Source: Dyella lutea
GTDB taxonomy: Bacteria; Pseudomonadota; Gammaproteobacteria; Xanthomonadales; Rhodanobacteraceae
NCBI RefSeq assembly: GCF_024158035.1
Contig: NZ_JAMZEK010000001.1
Coordinates: 1,158,001-1,222,000, forward strand
Direction: 5' to 3'
DNA: 64,000 bases
The notes beneath the pieces were generated by a model. That model ran no database searches, had not been told where the DNA came from, and was given only the letters and a program-made list of their open reading frames with translations. Position 1 is the first letter of the stretch; each line of letters opens with the position of its first letter. The translations under genes and the position numbers were made by a program. Shown piece after piece: positions 1 to 7,598 of the stretch.

Positions 1-1311
1 CAGCCGCAGGTGCTGGCCGACGCCTACCTGCAGGCGATCGAGCGCATCGATGCGCAGCTCAACTGTTACGTGGACGTGCGCGGCAGCCTGGTGCAGGAGC
101 AGGCACGCACGGCCAGCAAGCGCCGGCGTGATGGCGTGATCGGGCGGCTCGACGGCATTCCAATCGCGATCAAGGACAACTTCGATGTGGCTGGCTGGCC
201 GACCCGCGCCGGGCTGCCGGGGCGCCTGGTGCCGGCCGAGGACGACGCCCACATCGTCGCGCGCCTGCGTGCTTCCGGCTCCGTGCTGCTGGGCAAGACC
301 AACATGGACGAGGGCGCACTGGGCGCCGTGACCGACAATCCGCATTTCGGCGCCACCCACAATCCGTGGAAGCACGGTTACAGCGCGGGTGGCTCGTCCG
401 GTGGCGCAGCGGCGGCGGTGGCGGCTGGACTGGCGGTGGCGGCGGTCGGCTCGGACAGCCTCGGGTCGATCCGCATTCCGGCCAGCTACTGCGGCGTTTT
501 CGCGCTCAAGCCCACCCACGGCGAGATCTCCGCCCGCGGCCTGGTGCCTGCCGCTCGGCGCCTCGATGCGGTGGGCCTGCTGGCGCGCGGCGTGGACGAC
601 CTCACGGTGCTGCTGCAGGTGCTCGCCGGCTACGACGCCGACGATGCCCGCTCGCGCCGCCGGCGCGTTGCCTTCGATCTGCCGGACTGGGAACCGGGAC
701 GGTTGCGCGCCGGCTTGCTGCCGGACCTGGCCGCGGTCGGCGTGGCACCGGAGGTGATCGACGTGTTCGACGCGGCGATGGCGAAGTTGCCGCGCGAGCT
801 GGGCGAGCGCCGCTCCGTGGATTTCAGCGACTGGGATTTCGCCCGCACCCGCCGCGCCGGACTGCTGCTGATGGAAGCGGAGATGCTGGGCACCTTCGCT
901 GCCGACCTGGTGAACACCGAGCGTCCGGTCTCGCCGCGCTTCCGCGAAATGCTCGACTACGCCGCACGCAAGTCCTCCGGCGACTATGCCAACGCCGACC
1001 GCGTGCTCGATGCAGCCACCCTGAAGATGCGCCGGCTGTTCTCGCAGGTGGATGTGCTGGTGCTGCCGACCACGCCGCAGGGGGCGTTTCCGCTCGATGG
1101 CCCGGTGCCGGATTCGATCGCCGACCTCACCAGCTTCGCCAGCCTGGCCGGCTGCCCGGCGGTGAGCATCCCGATGGGCACGTTGCCGGACGGCCTGCCG
1201 ATCGGCCTGCAGCTGGTCGGTGCGCGCGGTTCGGACCTGCGCCTGCTGGAGCTGGCCAGCGTGGTCGCCGCCACGCTCGATGCCGAGCCGGTATACCCGG
1301 CGATCGCCTGA
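1..1311 (+). CDS. Amidase signature family hydrolase, 5' end outside the window
   Basis: This protein hydrolyses an amide bond; the substrate cannot be read from sequence. The frame is open from base 1, so the true start lies upstream; 436 residues are visible. The Ser-cisSer-Lys triad of the amidase signature family is present: the lysine in AIKDNFDV, the Gly/Ser-rich SAGGSSGG stretch, and GSDSLGSIRIPA with the nucleophile serine. The C-terminal SIPMGTLPDGLPIGLQLVG is also typical. Overall it resembles the AtzF/allophanate-hydrolase-like branch, but no second domain is visible. The AlkB-like gene begins 10 bases after the stop, so the two are probably cotranscribed. The GTG at base 10 is not a convincing start because the codons before it are open. 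Confidence 0.85.
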   Translation, partial: QPQVLADAYLQAIERIDAQLNCYVDVRGSLVQEQARTASKRRRDGVIGRLDGIPIAIKDNFDVAGWPTRAGLPGRLVPAEDDAHIVARLRASGSVLLGKTNMDEGALGAVTDNPHFGATHNPWKHGYSAGGSSGGAAAAVAAGLAVAAVGSDSLGSIRIPASYCGVFALKPTHGEISARGLVPAARRLDAVGLLARGVDDLTVLLQVLAGYDADDARSRRRRVAFDLPDWEPGRLRAGLLPDLAAVGVAPEVIDVFDAAMAKLPRELGERRSVDFSDWDFARTRRAGLLLMEAEMLGTFAADLVNTERPVSPRFREMLDYAARKSSGDYANADRVLDAATLKMRRLFSQVDVLVLPTTPQGAFPLDGPVPDSIADLTSFASLAGCPAVSIPMGTLPDGLPIGLQLVGARGSDLRLLELASVVAATLDAEPVYPAIA

Positions 1312-1321
1312 GTCGTTCAGG

Positions 1322-1924
1322 GTGGGCGAAGTCGTATGGCAGGTGCTGCCGCTGCCGGGCGCGGAGCTTGCGATCATCGAGGACTGGCTCGCGCCGACCG
1401 AGGCCGACAGGCTGCTCACCGACCTGCTGTCGTCGATTCCCTGGGAAATCCACCGCATCCGCATGTTCGGTCGCGAGGTCGCCTCACCGCGGCTGAGCTG
1501 CTGGATTGGCGACCCCGGTGCCAGCTACGTCTACTCGCGTACGCGCTTCGAGCCGCATCCTTGGCCGGGCGCCCTGGGCGCACTGCGCGCGCGGGTGGAG
1601 CAGGCCTGCGGTGTGCGTTTCAACAGCGTGCTGGCCAATCTCTACCGCGATGGCAGTGACGCGATGGGCTGGCACAGCGACGACGAGCCGGAGCTGGGTG
1701 CGCGTCCGGTGATCGCCTCGCTGAGCCTGGGGGCGGAGCGGCGGTTCGTGTTCCGTCCGCGGCGGCGCGATGAACCCGGCCGCCGCGCGTCGGAGCTGCG
1801 CCTGGCGCACGGCAGCCTGCTGCGCATGGCCGGCGATACCCAGCAGCTTTACCAGCACGCGCTGCCGCGCACGACGCGGGTGACGATGCCACGCATCAAC
1901 CTGACCTTCCGGCACATTTCCTAG
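1322..1924 (+). CDS. AlkB-like Fe(II)/2-oxoglutarate dioxygenase
   Basis: A 200-residue AlkB-family oxygenase, probably removing alkyl groups from DNA or RNA bases by oxidative demethylation. The iron ligands are visible as H118 and D120 (WHSDDEPEL) and H179 (QHALPRTTR). The 2-oxoglutarate-binding arginines are in RINLTFR at the C terminus (191-197). The stretch NSVLANLYRDGSDAMGWHSD matches the ALKBH2/3-like bacterial group better than E. coli AlkB. The GTG at 1322 is chosen because homology begins directly after it and it lies 10 bases beyond the amidase stop; longer in-frame starts would overlap the amidase. No Ada or SOS operator is evident. Confidence 0.85.
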   Translation: MGEVVWQVLPLPGAELAIIEDWLAPTEADRLLTDLLSSIPWEIHRIRMFGREVASPRLSCWIGDPGASYVYSRTRFEPHPWPGALGALRARVEQACGVRFNSVLANLYRDGSDAMGWHSDDEPELGARPVIASLSLGAERRFVFRPRRRDEPGRRASELRLAHGSLLRMAGDTQQLYQHALPRTTRVTMPRINLTFRHIS

Positions 1925-1979
1925 AGTCATCGCGCTGTTCGCTCAGCGAGCCGCATCGCTGGCAATGCGCGACCGGTGT

Positions 1980-2050
1980 GTCGGGGCTGAAGCCCCTCCC
2001 ACAGTACCCCGGAGTTTTGCTGGCCCTGTGGGAGGGGCTTCAGCCCCGAC
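1980..2050. repeat. Inverted pair of REP palindromes upstream of gcvT
   Basis: Two 25-base arms, 1980-2004 and 2026-2050, are perfect reverse complements separated by 21 bases. Each arm holds a GGGGCTTCAGCCCC palindrome next to a GTGGGAG head, the layout of repetitive extragenic palindromes of Pseudomonas and Xanthomonadaceae. The pair lies between the AlkB-like gene and the gcvT promoter. It could act as a transcript end or an mRNA stabiliser. A related pair lies at 45641-45727 and a half copy near 26848. Confidence 0.85.
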
Positions 2051-2082
2051 TCGTGGGTCGGCATCGGAGGCCGGCAGCGCCG

Positions 2083-2112
2083 TTGCCCCGATCAAGGGCG
2101 GCCGGCGATAAT
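2083..2112 (+). promoter_or_regulatory. Candidate sigma-70 promoter of gcvT
   Basis: TTGCCC at 2083-2088 and GATAAT at 2107-2112 with an 18-base spacer form a reasonable sigma-70 promoter about 27 bases before the gcvT start. No glycine riboswitch motif is visible in this short leader. Confidence 0.5.
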
Positions 2113-2138
2113 CGACGCTTTCCCCAGGCGCGCTCCCC

Positions 2139-3239
2139 ATGACTGCGAAGACCGTACTCAACGACACCCATCGCGCGCTTGGCGCCCGCATGGTCGATTT
2201 CGGCGGGTGGGACATGCCGATCAACTACGGCTCGCAGATCGAGGAGCATCACGCCGTGCGCGGCGACGCCGGCATGTTCGACGTGTCGCACATGACGGTG
2301 ATCGACCTGCACGGCCCGCGCACGCGCGACTTCCTGCGCCACCTGCTGGCCAACAGCGTGGACAAGCTCAAGGTGAGCGGCAAGGCGCTGTATTCGTGCA
2401 TGCTCAACGAGCGCGGCGGCGTGATCGATGACCTGATCGTCTACTTCTTCGACGACGCCCATTACCGCCTGGTGGTGAATGCCGCCACCCGCGCCAAGGA
2501 TCTGGCCTGGATCGAGGCACAGGCGAAGGACTTCGACGTGGTGGTGAAGGAGCGCCCCGAGTTCGCGATGATCGCGGTGCAGGGACCGAACGCGCGCGGC
2601 AAGGTCATTGCGCTGCTGCACGAAGGCGATCGTCCGCGCATCGAGAAGCTGGGCAAGTTTGCCGCCGCGGCCGCGCAGGGTCCGCACGGCATGCCGCTGT
2701 TCGTCGCGCGTACCGGCTACACCGGCGAAGACGGCTTCGAAATCATCGTGCCGGAAGAGCATGCCGTGGCGTTGTGGCAGGCGCTGGTCGACGCAGGCGT
2801 GAAGCCCTGCGGCCTGGGCGCACGCGACACCCTGCGGCTGGAGGCGGGCATGAACCTGTACGGCCAGGACATGGACGAGGACGTCTCGCCGTGGGAGGCC
2901 AACCTCGGCTGGACCATCGCCTTCGACGAGGGTCGCGACTTCATCGGCCGCAGCGCGCTCGAGGCGCAGAAGGCCGAAGGCGTGAAGCGGGTGATGGTCG
3001 GACTGGTGCTGGACGACAAGGGCGTGTTGCGCCACGGCCAGAAGGTGCTCACCGCACAGGGCGAGGGTGAGATCCTCTCGGGCAGCTTCTCGCCGACGCT
3101 GGAAAAGGCGATCGCCTTTGCGCGCATCCCGGCCGGTGAGCCGGGCGACATCCGCGTGGACATCCGTGGTCGCGAGCTGCCGGTGCGTCTGGTGAGATAT
3201 CCGTTCGTGCGCGACGGCAAGCCCTGCGAGGGCATCTGA
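2139..3239 (+). CDS. gcvT: Glycine cleavage system T protein (aminomethyltransferase)
   Basis: GcvT transfers the methylene group from the aminomethyl arm of lipoyl-GcvH to tetrahydrofolate, releasing ammonia and giving 5,10-methylene-THF in the cytoplasm. At 366 residues it matches the usual length (E. coli 364). Family landmarks are [19 protein letters not shown] near residue 20, GVIDDLIVY at 94-102 with the catalytic aspartate, [12 protein letters not shown] in the middle, and a C-terminal [19 protein letters not shown]. gcvH follows 92 bases downstream. gcvP is not in the window, so the glycine-cleavage genes are split here. Confidence 0.97.
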   Translation: MTAKTVLNDTHRALGARMVDFGGWDMPINYGSQIEEHHAVRGDAGMFDVSHMTVIDLHGPRTRDFLRHLLANSVDKLKVSGKALYSCMLNERGGVIDDLIVYFFDDAHYRLVVNAATRAKDLAWIEAQAKDFDVVVKERPEFAMIAVQGPNARGKVIALLHEGDRPRIEKLGKFAAAAAQGPHGMPLFVARTGYTGEDGFEIIVPEEHAVALWQALVDAGVKPCGLGARDTLRLEAGMNLYGQDMDEDVSPWEANLGWTIAFDEGRDFIGRSALEAQKAEGVKRVMVGLVLDDKGVLRHGQKVLTAQGEGEILSGSFSPTLEKAIAFARIPAGEPGDIRVDIRGRELPVRLVRYPFVRDGKPCEGI

Positions 3240-3282
3240 CTTCCTGCCGTCGGGGCGACTCGGCGGCACCGGACGCACGCGC

Positions 3283-3288
3283 TAGAAT
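3283..3288 (+). promoter_or_regulatory. Candidate -10 element of gcvH
   Basis: TAGAAT in the context GCTAGAATCGCCG, 43 bases before the gcvH ATG, looks like the -10 box common in Xanthomonadaceae. The -35 region is poor. gcvH may have its own promoter in addition to read-through from gcvT. Confidence 0.35.
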
Positions 3289-3331
3289 CGCCGCGTCCAC
3301 CTTCCTCCCACTCCAACGACTGGACCCGATC

Positions 3332-3727
3332 ATGAGCGAGATTCCCGGCGATCTGAAATTCCTCAAGTCCCACGAATGGGCCCGCGTCGAGGACGACGGC
3401 ACCGTCCGCGTGGGTATCTCCGACCACGCCCAGGCGGCACTGGGCGACCTGGTGTACGTCGAGCTTCCCGAGGTCGGCGCCAGCGTGCAGGCCGGCAACG
3501 GTGTCGCGGTGGTCGAGTCGGTGAAGGCCGCTTCGGACATCTACGCGCCGGTGTCCGGCGAGATCGTGTCGGTGAACGAGGCGCTGACCGACAAGCCCGA
3601 GACGATCAACGAAGACGCGTTCGGCGACGGCTGGCTGTTCGTGATTCGCCCGAGCGATCGCGGCGAGCTGGACGAGCTGCTCGATGCCGATGCGTACGCC
3701 GAGCAGATCGAGAACGAAGACCACTGA
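3332..3727 (+). CDS. gcvH: Glycine cleavage system H protein (lipoyl carrier)
   Basis: GcvH carries the aminomethyl intermediate on a lipoyl-lysine between GcvP, GcvT and the L protein. The 131-residue length is standard. The N terminus has [27 protein letters not shown], typical of the family, and the lipoylated lysine is K65 in [13 protein letters not shown]. The C terminus [10 protein letters not shown] is also conserved. It lies just downstream of gcvT on the same strand. A strong GC hairpin (3752-3777) follows the stop. Confidence 0.98.
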   Translation: MSEIPGDLKFLKSHEWARVEDDGTVRVGISDHAQAALGDLVYVELPEVGASVQAGNGVAVVESVKAASDIYAPVSGEIVSVNEALTDKPETINEDAFGDGWLFVIRPSDRGELDELLDADAYAEQIENEDH

Positions 3728-3751
3728 CGGAACCGCTTCGTCACCGTTCCC

Positions 3752-3777
3752 ACGACGGCCGCGCGAGCGGCCGTCGT
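3752..3777 (+). terminator. GC-rich hairpin after gcvH
   Basis: ACGACGGCCGC at 3752-3762 pairs perfectly with GCGGCCGTCGT at 3767-3777 around a GCGA loop, 25 bases past the gcvH stop. There is no T-run, so it may be a weak terminator or a 3'-end stabiliser. Confidence 0.5.
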
Positions 3778-4009
3778 CGTGTCTGGAGGGTGTCGACGCG
3801 GGTGTCGGGAAAAAAAAATTAGCGGCCCGACGGGGTGCCGGTCGTCTTCCATTCATGCATTTCAGCAGGGCTCCGGATGCCGTTTCGTGCGGCGAACCTC
3901 CGTGCGTGCACGGCCGGTTCCATGCGGACATTTTTTTCTGGCTGTGGTCGCAAACCTTTATGCGGTGCGGCCTCCGAGGCATGCGGGTGAATTTTTAGTG
4001 TTTTTAAAT

Positions 4010-4025
4010 AGACGTCTATACGTCC
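4010..4025. promoter_or_regulatory. Tandem met boxes (MetJ operator) upstream of metJ-tail
   Basis: AGACGTCT at 4010-4017 is an exact match to the 8-base met-box consensus. It is followed directly by ATACGTCC at 4018-4025 (six of eight). MetJ dimers bind tandem 8-base boxes cooperatively with SAM, so this fits autorepression. A possible -10 TACACT (4036-4041) would place the boxes over the -35 region; TTGATT at 4031-4036 is an alternative -35. Which promoter is used cannot be decided from sequence. Confidence 0.75.
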
Positions 4026-4181
4026 TTATGTTGATTACACTATCGCCTGCAATGCCTTGTGTGGCGGGACTTTTCGGCGGTCCGGGCGGGCGTCGGAGGG
4101 GTGTCTGCGGACGCGCAAAATCAATTGACAGTTGAAATCTTCGGGAATAGCTTTCGCACCAGATTCTGGGGAACAGGTGCT

Positions 4182-4727
4182 ATGTCGGCAGTGAAGTACG
4201 TACAACCCTATGTCGAGCACGGCGAGAAAGCTGGCGCGGTACGCAAGATCACCGTCTCGATTCCACTTCACGTCCTGCGTCTTCTGTCCGATCTGCGCAC
4301 CCACCGCCAGGTGAACAATCTTCGGCACGCCACCAACAGCGATTTGCTGGTCGAGGCGTTCCTTCACGCTTTTACTGGGCAACCACTGCCAACTGATGAG
4401 GAGCTGAGACGAACCATGGCCACTGCCAAGAAAACCGCTGCAAAGAAACCGGCCGCCAAGAAGGCCGCCAAGAAGACCACCGTGAAGAAAGTCGCCGCCA
4501 AGAAGCCGGTGGCGAAGAAGCCGGCCGCCAAGAAGGCTGCCGTGAAGAAGGTTGCCGCCAAGAAGGCTGCTCCGAAGAAGGCTGGTGCCAAGAAGCCGGC
4601 CGCCGCCAAGAAGACCGCCGCCAAGAAGACCGCGGTGAAGAAGGTCGCTGCCAAGAAGGCCGCGCCGAAGAAGGCCGCTCCGGCCAAGGTGGCCAAGGCC
4701 ACCAAGACGGCCAAGGCCAAGAAGTAA
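4182..4727 (+). CDS. metJ: MetJ-type methionine repressor fused to a histone H1-like lysine-rich tail
   Basis: Residues 1 to about 78 are clearly MetJ, the ribbon-helix-helix repressor that uses SAM as corepressor: RKITVSIPL (the DNA-contacting beta strand, with K22 and T24), [13 protein letters not shown]-like and [13 protein letters not shown] are near-identical to E. coli MetJ. Instead of the last helix of the 105-residue E. coli protein, the frame runs on without a stop into 103 residues (79-181) holding 40 lysines. These are mostly xAAKK, xVKK and PKK pentads, like histone H1-like or AlgP/HctB-type proteins. ATG 4182 is chosen because homology starts there and GGGGAA lies 8 bases upstream; a GTG at 4059 is in frame but has no family support. 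ATG 4416 (M79, MATAKK) could be a second internal start. Met boxes lie upstream. The MetJ assignment is firm; the role of the tail is inferred. Confidence 0.9.
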   Translation: MSAVKYVQPYVEHGEKAGAVRKITVSIPLHVLRLLSDLRTHRQVNNLRHATNSDLLVEAFLHAFTGQPLPTDEELRRTMATAKKTAAKKPAAKKAAKKTTVKKVAAKKPVAKKPAAKKAAVKKVAAKKAAPKKAGAKKPAAAKKTAAKKTAVKKVAAKKAAPKKAAPAKVAKATKTAKAKK

Positions 4728-5017
4728 GTCGCTACATAACTAGAAAGTTCGTTCGAATTTGTTTCCCCGCGGTGCCCAGCGCGGGGAAGCCCTTCGAAAG
4801 CGATTCGTCCCGGCCATGCGCCGGGATGCTTCGTTCTGGGGCCGGGAAAAGCCGTTCCGGGCCTTTTGCCGCGGCGGGCGCTGCGCCCGTTTGCCGTGAC
4901 TCCGCAATGCGGTTACCTTTCGCTCATCCGCGCCGCGCCGCACCTGGGGGCAGGTCGTCGCTCCTGGATTTACGGGGGGAAAAAGCGCGGGTATCTGATG
5001 CCACTCAGCGAGAGATC

Positions 5018-6025
5018 ATGGATACCCGAATCAAACTCGAGGCGCGTCGTCGTGCGCGCGGGGCCGTACGGCCCGTCACACTGGCCGCTCTGGCCATCAT
5101 CGTCGTCCTGGCAGTCGCCTCCTGGTTCCTGGTGATCCAGCCGCATGAGGAGATGGTGCTGTCCGACGCAGGCGGCCATCCGTCCAGCCCGGTCACCACC
5201 AATACCGTGCAGGCGCCGCCGCCGGCCAACGTGGAGGCGATGGGCACCGACCAGCTGCTGGCCGAGGCGCGCAAGGCGATGAACGACCAGCGCTATCTGG
5301 CGCCGGCCGGCAACAACGCCTTCGAGTTCTACCTCAAGGCGCTGGAGCGCGAGCCGGGCAATCCGGTGGCGACCGACGCGTTGCGCGAGACTTTCCCGTT
5401 CGCGGCGAGCGCGGCCGAACAGCAGATCAATGCCGGCAACTTCAACGAGGCCCAGCGCGAGATCGACCTGCTCGCGAAGGCCGATCCGGCCAACTACACG
5501 CTGACGATCCTGCGTTCCAAGCTGGATGCCCAGCGCAAGGTGGCGGACAAGGCCCAGCAGGATGCTGCCGACCAGGCGCGCCAGCAGCAGCTCGCCGCGC
5601 AGAAGGCGGCCGAAGAAAAGGCGGCTGCGGACAAGGCGGCGCAGGAGCAGGCGACCCAGGTGGCTGCGACGACGACCAGGCCGGCTGGGCCGGCGACCAC
5701 GCAGAAGCCTGCCAGCACGCCGAACCAGACCGCGCAGGTGGCACCGGTGCAGTCGAGCTCGACGCCGGCGGTGCTCATCCGCAGCGTGCAGCCGCGCTAC
5801 CCGACCCAGGCGCAGCGCGCGCGGACCGAGGGCTTCGTGGTGCTGTCCTTTACGGTCAAGCCCGACGGGCATACCGCGGACATCAAGGTCGTCGAGGCGC
5901 AGCCGCGGCACGTCTTCGAGCGTGCAGCGATCGACGCGGTGGACCGCTGGGAGTTCAAGCCGGCGACCCGCAATGGCGAGCCGGTCGACAGCACGGTCAC
6001 CAACCGCATCAACTTCAAGCTCTGA
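5018..6025 (+). CDS. TonB-family energy-transducer protein
   Basis: A 335-residue protein with one N-terminal membrane span (about residues 24-45, TLAALAIIVVLAVASWFLVI), a periplasmic middle part and a C-terminal TonB domain. The middle holds a TPR-like region (100-165) and a long Ala/Lys/Gln coiled coil. The TonB domain is recognisable from VQPRYPTQAQRARTEGFVVLSFTV and WEFKPATRNGEPVDSTV. It would pass proton-motive force from an ExbB/ExbD motor to outer-membrane receptors; exbBD is not in the window. The start is set at ATG 5018, just before the membrane segment; upstream in-frame codons lack homology. TonB-dependent receptors lie at 27 and 36 kb, but a partnership is unproven. Confidence 0.85.
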   Translation: MDTRIKLEARRRARGAVRPVTLAALAIIVVLAVASWFLVIQPHEEMVLSDAGGHPSSPVTTNTVQAPPPANVEAMGTDQLLAEARKAMNDQRYLAPAGNNAFEFYLKALEREPGNPVATDALRETFPFAASAAEQQINAGNFNEAQREIDLLAKADPANYTLTILRSKLDAQRKVADKAQQDAADQARQQQLAAQKAAEEKAAADKAAQEQATQVAATTTRPAGPATTQKPASTPNQTAQVAPVQSSSTPAVLIRSVQPRYPTQAQRARTEGFVVLSFTVKPDGHTADIKVVEAQPRHVFERAAIDAVDRWEFKPATRNGEPVDSTVTNRINFKL

Positions 6026-6045
6026 CGCGTCACGAGGGTTGAACG

Positions 6046-6077
6046 GAAACGGCCAGCAGGCGACTGCTGGCCGTTTC
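6046..6077. terminator. Rho-independent terminator between convergent genes
   Basis: A perfect 14-base stem (6046-6059 with 6064-6077) with a GCGA tetraloop ends in GTTTCTTC on the plus strand and GTTTCC on the minus strand. It lies between the convergent TonB-family and beta-lactamase-fold genes and could serve both. Confidence 0.8.
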
Positions 6078-6128
6078 TTCATCCGGGGGTGGGGACATCG
6101 ACCTTCGTGGCCGACCCCGCGATCGCCA

Positions 6129-7418
6129 TCAGCGACGGTGATGCCGTCGGGGGCCGTGTTTCCGTTGCGGCTTCTGCGGTGGCGGTGGACTTTCCAGTCC
6201 CGCCCAGTCCACGTGCGGCAGGCCGAGCAGGCGGTCGAACATCATCGGCATCAGACCGGATGGCGCTGCGCCAGCCGAGTTCCACATGGTCACGATGCCC
6301 ACGTGGTACCTGGGGAAAAAGCCGATCATCGTGCGATAGCCCTGCACCGCTCCGGCGTGGAAGATCAGCGTCTCGCCGCCGTAGGTGAACACACGCCAGC
6401 CTAGTGCGTAATGGGCCTGGGTGATTCGCGCGCGGCGCCAGGGCGTGGAGTGCATCTCCACCGGTGTGGCCACGCCGGGGGCATGCAGTACCGCCAGCAG
6501 GTCGGCGGGCAGCACGTCGGGTCGGCCACCCATCTGGGCGATCAGCCATTTCTCCATGTCGCGCAGGCTGGCGTTTACACCGGCGGCGGGAGCAACGCGG
6601 TAATAGGCCTCCTTCGGCTCGAACGGGCGCCACTCGCCGTGGCCGACGGGTCGATGGGGCCGCGCCCAGCTCGGACTGGCCTCCAGCGCGGCGCGCCCGT
6701 AGCTCGCCGTCTTCATGCCGAGCGGGTAGAAGATCCGCTTGTCCACGAGGCGGTAGAAGAAGTCCCCTGTCTCGGTGTAGATCACATCGCCGATCAGGCT
6801 GAAGGCGACGTTCTGGTAGCCGTAGCACTGGCCCGGGCCGCAGGCCATGTCCACCTCGTCGAGCTTGCGCACCAGCTCCTCGTAGGGGACATCGTCCTCG
6901 AGCATGTTGTCGTAGGTGTTGCGCGGAAGGCCGACGCGCTGGCCGAGGATATCGCCTACCGTGACCTGCCCGGCCGCCTGCATGTCCTTGAGCTTGAAGA
7001 ACGGCAGTACGTCGATCAGCCTGGTGTCCCAGCTCAGCTTGCCGTCGCGCACCAGCAGCGCGGTGAGCCCGGTGGCGAAAGCCTTGGACAGCGAGGCGAG
7101 ACGGAACACCGTGTTCGGCTCCACCGGGGCCTTGGTGGAGGCATCGGCGTAACCCATGGTGTATTCGAAGGCCACCTTGTCGTTGACCACCACGGCGGTC
7201 GCCAGGCCCGCAACCGAATGGCGCCGGCTCAGTTCGTCCAGCCAGTGTCGGTAGTCGCCGAGGGCTGCCTTGACCCGGGCCGGTGGCACCTGGGCGGACG
7301 GCACGTTGCTGACCACCTGGGTGGCCGGATCCTGTCGAGGTGGGGCCGCGGCGGCGGACATGGTGACGGACAGGGCCAGCGCGCTGGCGAGGGCGAGGGT
7401 CAGGGGACGGAACGGCAT
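6129..7418 (-). CDS. Beta-lactamase-fold (class C/DD-peptidase-like) serine hydrolase, exported
   Basis: A 429-residue secreted serine hydrolase of the beta-lactamase/penicillin-binding protein fold. Its substrate may be a peptide, an ester or peptidoglycan; resistance is not implied. The SxxK nucleophile motif is SLSK (near residue 108), the YxN equivalent is in YGYQNVAFS (near 197), and a C-terminal HAG in FHAGAVQGYRTMIGF stands for KTG. The ATG at 7418 starts a clear signal peptide (MPFRPLTLALASALALSV, cleaved after AAAA). A longer TTG start at 7481 is possible but would bury the signal peptide. The C terminus is rich in Pro, Lys and Arg. Confidence 0.85.
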   Translation of the reverse strand: MPFRPLTLALASALALSVTMSAAAAPPRQDPATQVVSNVPSAQVPPARVKAALGDYRHWLDELSRRHSVAGLATAVVVNDKVAFEYTMGYADASTKAPVEPNTVFRLASLSKAFATGLTALLVRDGKLSWDTRLIDVLPFFKLKDMQAAGQVTVGDILGQRVGLPRNTYDNMLEDDVPYEELVRKLDEVDMACGPGQCYGYQNVAFSLIGDVIYTETGDFFYRLVDKRIFYPLGMKTASYGRAALEASPSWARPHRPVGHGEWRPFEPKEAYYRVAPAAGVNASLRDMEKWLIAQMGGRPDVLPADLLAVLHAPGVATPVEMHSTPWRRARITQAHYALGWRVFTYGGETLIFHAGAVQGYRTMIGFFPRYHVGIVTMWNSAGAAPSGLMPMMFDRLLGLPHVDWAGLESPPPPQKPQRKHGPRRHHRR

Positions 7419-7598
7419 GCGGCTCGAGGATGTGCCCGGCAGCGCTGCCGGAGGTGGGAAGAACGGGGGGACTTCCGGCAAGCGCCGGTCGTGCTTCTGA
7501 TCGCCCGATTGTCGGCGAGTTCGCGCTCGCCCACAACGAAACCCTCAGCGCGCGAAAAGGTGGGAGTCAGCCACCTGGCAGAGCTGGCACCGCCAGCT

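Larger units (their letters stand above)
3728..4181 (+). other. 454-base leader/intergenic region before the metJ-tail gene
   Basis: No coding sequence is supported here. After the gcvH hairpin the region becomes locally AT-rich, with an A9 run near 3810, a T7 run near 3931 and several T5 runs near 3991-4005. This contrasts with the surrounding GC-rich DNA. It ends in two met boxes and candidate promoter elements, then about 150 bases of leader before the ATG at 4182. Intrinsically curved DNA is possible but was not tested. Confidence 0.5.

Noticed and set aside
2051-2138. Glycine riboswitch upstream of gcvT
   Set aside because: The leader after the candidate promoter is only about 25 bases, and the conserved glycine aptamer strings are absent.
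4059-4181. Longer GTG start for the metJ-tail gene
   Set aside because: The added 41 residues have no MetJ similarity, while ATG 4182 has a ribosome site and matches the family N terminus.
4364-4720. Hydrophobic minus-strand open frame rich in Ala, Phe and Leu
   Set aside because: It is the exact antisense of the Lys/Ala repeat in the MetJ tail; AAG/GCC repeats read backwards give CTT/GGC, which mimic a membrane protein.
7419-7481. TTG start extending the beta-lactamase-fold protein by 21 residues
   Set aside because: The extension is Pro-rich and would bury the signal peptide that starts at ATG 7418.
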